Assembly (NCBI GenBank): GCA_036320915.1 | Contig: JAXBDG010000011.1 | Location: 828,501 to 892,500 of the forward strand | Length of the DNA: 64,000 nucleotides | Direction: 5' to 3' | DNA from: Linnemannia elongata | Taxonomy: Eukaryota; Mortierellomycota; Mortierellomycetes; Mortierellales; Mortierellaceae | In this document: one piece after another, positions 61,378 to 64,000 of the stretch | Layout of the letters: every line of letters begins with the position of its first letter | Position numbering within the stretch: the stretch's first letter is position 1 | Translations under genes and position numbers: made by a program | Notes under the pieces: generated by a model | Database searches by the model: none | Seen by the model: only the letters and a program-made list of their open reading frames with translations | Told to the model about the DNA's origin: nothing

Positions 61378-62918
61378 CAACACTTGCATTCATTCATTCA
61401 TCCTTCCTCATTTTCCATCCCTTGTTCCTTGTACAAAACACAACTAGTATACCCCCTGCCTTTTCTTTTCTTCCTCCTTTTTACTATTTTGCCACACTAA
61501 TTACTACCTACTGTAACTCAACTTGTAAAACATTAAAATCAAATAAGAACCATGAAAAAAAAAAAAAAAAAAAAAAAGACTTTGGCCCATTTTGAAATGA
61601 AGCATGCAAAAAAATGAAATGAAAGTTAAAAAGGGACCTTGAAGCCAATGTTCGTGGAAGAGATCCGACAACCAGGAGCCATGGAAAAACCAAAAAAGAT
61701 GGATGGTTTCCTGTCTTTCAATCTCGTCTATTCCCCTTTTTCATGAGGAATCGAGAAAGGCGATCAGGCAAAAAAAAAAAAAAAAAAAAAAATCTCAAAT
61801 GAGCAAAAAAAAAAAAAAAAAAACAAAAAAATCATAACAAAAAAACGTGGGTCACTCTGCCGTTTCGTACACTCACTATTCATAGACGTGAAAGGACATG
61901 AAAAAAAAAAATCTCTCATTTTTGTAATTTTGGTCGTCGTCGTTTTTTTTTTGTGCTACTTTCCCAGGAGTGAAAGCGGGGTTTTAGGCACGGAGTGTGT
62001 GAGTGAAAGTTTGAACAAGGGGCAGGGGCAGGGGTAAACTCAGTACAGCGGACAACGGTAGAGGACGAGAGAGGGACAGACGAGAGAAAGTGATATGATA
62101 CACAGACTTGGTGCAAGCGAGCGGAGATGATGAACAAAGGGAGAAAAAAAATAGCTGGCAAATGAAATGAAAATGGACGTGAAAATAAAGGGCGAGTCGG
62201 TGCTTGAAAATGGCTGAGCAAAAAAAGAAAGGCAGGTAGGAGGACAAAGAGAAAAGAACGAGCTGGTTTGTAGGATGCAGCTGTAGTCATACTTCTTCCT
62301 ACTTAGATGGGAGTCGGAGATGCTGTGTTTGTCCTATTGAAGATTATCCTTTCTTCTACAAGTACGTAGTACGTATGCTCACTCTTGCTGGACCTGCCAA
62401 GTACACAACACACGCACATGGTAGGAAGATACTTTACATGTCTATTCACTGGCTTCTGTGTTTCCTCTCACAACCACAGGTGGGCGGTGGATGACCTAGA
62501 GGGACAACAGAGGGTACCATAAGGTTCGTAAGGCAAGATCCCGTGGTCATTATCAAACACTGTACCATTTTCACCTTTTTAAATAATACCTTTACTCTCA
62601 TGTCGTTTCTGTCCGCGTGAGTAGCAAGTCGTAACATAAGTATGTCATTGGTGTCTTTTTTTTTTTGCTTGAGATGGGAGATGGAGGAAAGTTGCATAAT
62701 AGGATTTTTTATTTGGTCGAAAGCATGGTCCTTGTTCATGTTTTCTATCTTCGTACATAATGGCAAAATAAAACTGGAGGTGGGGGGCAGCATTGTTGGC
62801 CTGTTGTTGTTTGTTGTTTCTGAATTGTCGCACGTTGCTGGTTGCTAGTGGTTGTTTTTTTTTGTTGATGTTGGCGAGTGGTTGTCTTAGTCGATTAAAA
62901 AATAATGGATATCCTTCT
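60789..62918. other. 2.1 kb convergent intergenic region rich in A-runs
   Basis: This lies between the unknown gene (+) and PEPCK (-). A 148-codon plus-strand open frame at 60894-61340 has no domain and is probably 3' UTR or chance. Four long plus-strand A-runs lie between 61343 and 61823. The part nearest PEPCK contains TTTATT at 62708-62713 (AATAAA in PEPCK sense). No RNA gene was recognised. Confidence 0.5.
61343..61823 (+). repeat. Cluster of four A homopolymers
   Basis: A-runs at 61343-61374 (32), 61556-61578 (23), 61770-61792 (23) and 61805-61823 (19, followed after one C by more A), all on the same strand within 480 nt. Confidence 0.95.
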
Positions 62919-64000
62919 CTACAGCTTGGGTCCGGCTTCGATGACATCGGCAGAGGCTTGGTCCTTGAACTTGTCAAAGTTAGCGTTGAACAACTCGGCA
63001 AGCTTACGAACAGTCTGCTCATAATCTGAGGAGGACCCTTGCCAGGCAGCGGCAGGGTTCAACACATCAGCAGGTACTCCCGAAACAGCAGTAGGGATCT
63101 CGAGTCCAAAGATGGGGTAAGTCTGGTAGGTTGCCTTCTTGAGTTCTCCAGAGTGGATGGCATCGATGATGGCACGGGAGTACTTGAGCGAGATGCGCTT
63201 GCCCGTCTTTCCGTAGGCGCCTCCGTTCCAACCAGTGTTAATCAGCCAGGCATCGGCGGCGTGGTCATGCATCTTCTGGGCCAGCATGGTCGCGTATTTG
63301 GTTGGGTGGAGGACCAGGAAGGGCTGACCGAAACAGGCCGAGAAAGTTGCCTCGGGCTCGATGACACCGTCCTCTGTGCCAGCCATCTTGGAGGTGTAGC
63401 CCGAGATGAAGTGATACATGGCCTGAGACGAGGTCAGCTTGGATACTGGAGGCAAAATACCGAGGGCGTCGCAAGTGAGCATGATGATGTTCTTGGGGTG
63501 TCCGCCGATGCAAGGAATCAATGCGTTGGGGATGTATTCAATCGGGTAGGCACAGCGCGTGTTCTCGGTGATGGTTTGGTCTTCGTAGTGAACCTGGCGC
63601 GTATCCTCGTCCAGAACGACGTTCTCGAGCACAGAACCGTACCGGATGGCAGCAAAGATCTCGGGCTCCTTCTCGGCCGAGAGGTCGATACACTTGGCAT
63701 AACAGCCTCCCTCGATATTGAAGACACCCGTATCGGACCAACAGTGCTCGTCGTCTCCGATCAGGTGGCGTCCAGGGTCAGCCGAGAGGGTGGTCTTGCC
63801 GGTACCCGAGAGTCCAAAGAAGAGGGTGACATCTCCATCGTTGCCCTGGTTGGCCGAAGAGTGGAGGGAGAGGACGCCGGCCTTGGGCATGAGGTAGTGC
63901 ATAATTGTAAAGACGCCCTTCTTCATCTCGCCGGCGTATTCTGTGCCCAGAATGACCATCTCGCGACGGGGGAAGTTGATGGCGACAGAAGTGGTCGAGG
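62919..64000 (-). CDS. PCK1: ATP-type phosphoenolpyruvate carboxykinase, 3' part
   Basis: The gene is cut by the right edge, so the N-terminal third or so is missing. The visible 360 residues run to the stop at 62919 in one exon. Motifs are characteristic: [19 protein letters not shown], the P-loop-like kinase motif [13 protein letters not shown] (about 63781-63819), the metal-binding [53 protein letters not shown], and the C-terminal [12 protein letters not shown]. The enzyme converts oxaloacetate and ATP to phosphoenolpyruvate and CO2, the first committed step of gluconeogenesis in the cytosol, and is glucose-repressed in fungi. All active-site motifs in the visible part are intact. Confidence 0.96.
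   Translation of the reverse strand, partial: STTSVAINFPRREMVILGTEYAGEMKKGVFTIMHYLMPKAGVLSLHSSANQGNDGDVTLFFGLSGTGKTTLSADPGRHLIGDDEHCWSDTGVFNIEGGCYAKCIDLSAEKEPEIFAAIRYGSVLENVVLDEDTRQVHYEDQTITENTRCAYPIEYIPNALIPCIGGHPKNIIMLTCDALGILPPVSKLTSSQAMYHFISGYTSKMAGTEDGVIEPEATFSACFGQPFLVLHPTKYATMLAQKMHDHAADAWLINTGWNGGAYGKTGKRISLKYSRAIIDAIHSGELKKATYQTYPIFGLEIPTAVSGVPADVLNPAAAWQGSSSDYEQTVRKLAELFNANFDKFKDQASADVIEAGPKL

Overview
The window is nuclear DNA of a filamentous fungus. Genes carry many short spliceosomal introns (mostly 50-150 nt, GTAAGT-like donors, TAG/CAG acceptors, CTAAC/CTRAY-like branch sequences), intergenic regions are rich in C/T tracts and long A/T homopolymers, and proteins carry long Ser/Gln/Asn/Asp-rich stretches. 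Retention of RAB3GAP1-like, FIRRM-like and PHD-containing MYST genes, together with this intron and low-complexity style, suggests an early-diverging lineage such as Mortierellomycotina. That assignment is inference; no rRNA or mitochondrial marker is present.

Seventeen protein genes are proposed. Most needed manual splicing, and in every spliced model the summed exon length is a multiple of three. Left to right: a Ser/Thr kinase (+), a Myb-array protein with a mitochondrial-type N-terminus (-), a 1586-residue coiled-coil protein (-), a 71-residue two-helix PLDc_N-type membrane protein split over four small exons (+), a tectonin beta-propeller protein ending in a CaaX box (-), a membrane-anchored alpha/beta hydrolase (+), a GH20 beta-hexosaminidase (-), TRAPPC10/Trs130 (+), RAB3GAP1 (+), a possible 56-residue membrane microprotein (-), a PHD-MYST histone acetyltransferase (-), an S1/P1 nuclease (-), an NME6-type nucleoside diphosphate kinase (-), a FIRRM/C1orf112-like helical protein (+), VPS18 (+), a conserved-looking unknown protein (+), and the 3' part of ATP-type PEP carboxykinase (-), which runs off the right edge.

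Three genes act in membrane traffic: TRAPPC10 (Rab GEF complex), RAB3GAP1 (Rab regulator) and VPS18 (HOPS/CORVET tether). TRAPPC10 and RAB3GAP1 are adjacent and co-oriented. Secreted or lumenal hydrolases (GH20, S1/P1 nuclease, ER-type hydrolase) are interspersed. No operon-like system, transposon ORF, rRNA, convincing tRNA or CRISPR was seen. The gene-poor stretches (18.4-20.5 kb, 55.3-59.5 kb, 60.8-62.9 kb) hold simple repeats and homopolymer runs. The observations most worth following are the mitochondrial Myb-array protein, the prenylated tectonin protein, the two microproteins, and several lineage-specific insertions inside otherwise canonical enzymes.
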